From NCBI GenBank assembly GCA_949285785.1, contig CASEAG010000035.1:1-58118 (forward strand): a stretch of 58,118 nucleotides of DNA, read 5' to 3'. Positions 58,117 through 58,118 of the stretch are shown one piece after another (the stretch's first letter is position 1; the number at the start of each line of letters is the position of its first letter). This DNA is from an uncultured Spirochaetales bacterium (lineage in GTDB: Bacteria > Spirochaetota > Spirochaetia > Sphaerochaetales > Sphaerochaetaceae). The notes beneath the pieces are model-generated. The model ran no database searches and was not told the origin of the DNA. It was given only the letters and a program-made list of their open reading frames with translations. A program made the position numbers and the translations under genes.

Positions 58117-58118
58117 AA

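Overview
The window looks like a chromosomal segment of a host-associated or anaerobic spirochaete (Sphaerochaeta/Treponema-like). The clearest sign is the 5' end of a 16S rRNA gene at the left edge, read on the minus strand, with the spirochaete-type start AACGAACGCTGGCGGCGCG. Supporting signs are two EF-G paralogues, a lipoprotein with a relaxed lipobox, and poly-G tracts placed as in Treponema phase-variable promoters. A complete 5S rRNA gene, also on the minus strand, sits at the right edge. The segment therefore lies between two rRNA operons of the same orientation, which probably explains where the sequence was cut. Most of it is G+C-rich; from about 49.5 kb to the end the intergenic DNA becomes strongly A+T-rich.

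Layout. 0-2.2 kb: rRNA leader and promoter, a MATE exporter, and a tRNA-Lys/Glu/Glu operon. 2.2-8.5 kb: a lipoprotein with a G9 tract inside its promoter spacer, a GntR regulator divergent from an aldehyde dehydrogenase, a secreted TatT-like protein, a 12-bp minisatellite, a CLC antiporter and a cupin. 8.5-14.6 kb: two EF-G paralogues separated by an XRE regulator and a scar where a TnpB element sits in a holin-like toxin gene. 14.6-25.4 kb: mfd-trmB-EFR1 operon, an inositol-phosphatase-family protein, an ACT/radical-SAM/NTPase operon carrying a metK-like remnant, nrdR, dGTPase and a membrane protein. 25.4-32 kb: aroK-aroC joined to an XPB-type helicase and its partner, convergent with a fused aroD-aroE. 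32-38.4 kb: ABC-F, Maf, ArsR/GNAT, a GarR-like dehydrogenase, citrate synthase and a CoA-binding protein. 38.4-42.4 kb: the minus-strand operon aconitase, isocitrate dehydrogenase, DUF6506, GNAT. With citrate synthase this makes the oxidative branch from acetyl-CoA to 2-oxoglutarate. 42.4-49.4 kb: membrane proteins, an rRNA methyltransferase-like gene, DUF362-ferredoxin, GT8, a UvrD/Rep helicase and a PTS IIC. 49.4-58.1 kb: Nudix, a ParA/ribbon-helix-helix cassette, exonuclease III, TypA, an iron alcohol dehydrogenase with an SCP2-like protein, and MntP under a manganese riboswitch.

Two themes stand out. (1) Many first genes have a -10 hexamer only 5-11 nt before the start codon and no Shine-Dalgarno sequence, which suggests common leaderless mRNAs, whereas internal operon genes usually carry good ribosome-binding sites. 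(2) Genes are packed tightly, with ATGA overlaps inside operons and several convergent pairs that overlap at their stop codons. All identifications come from reading motifs and protein sequence; no database search was run.
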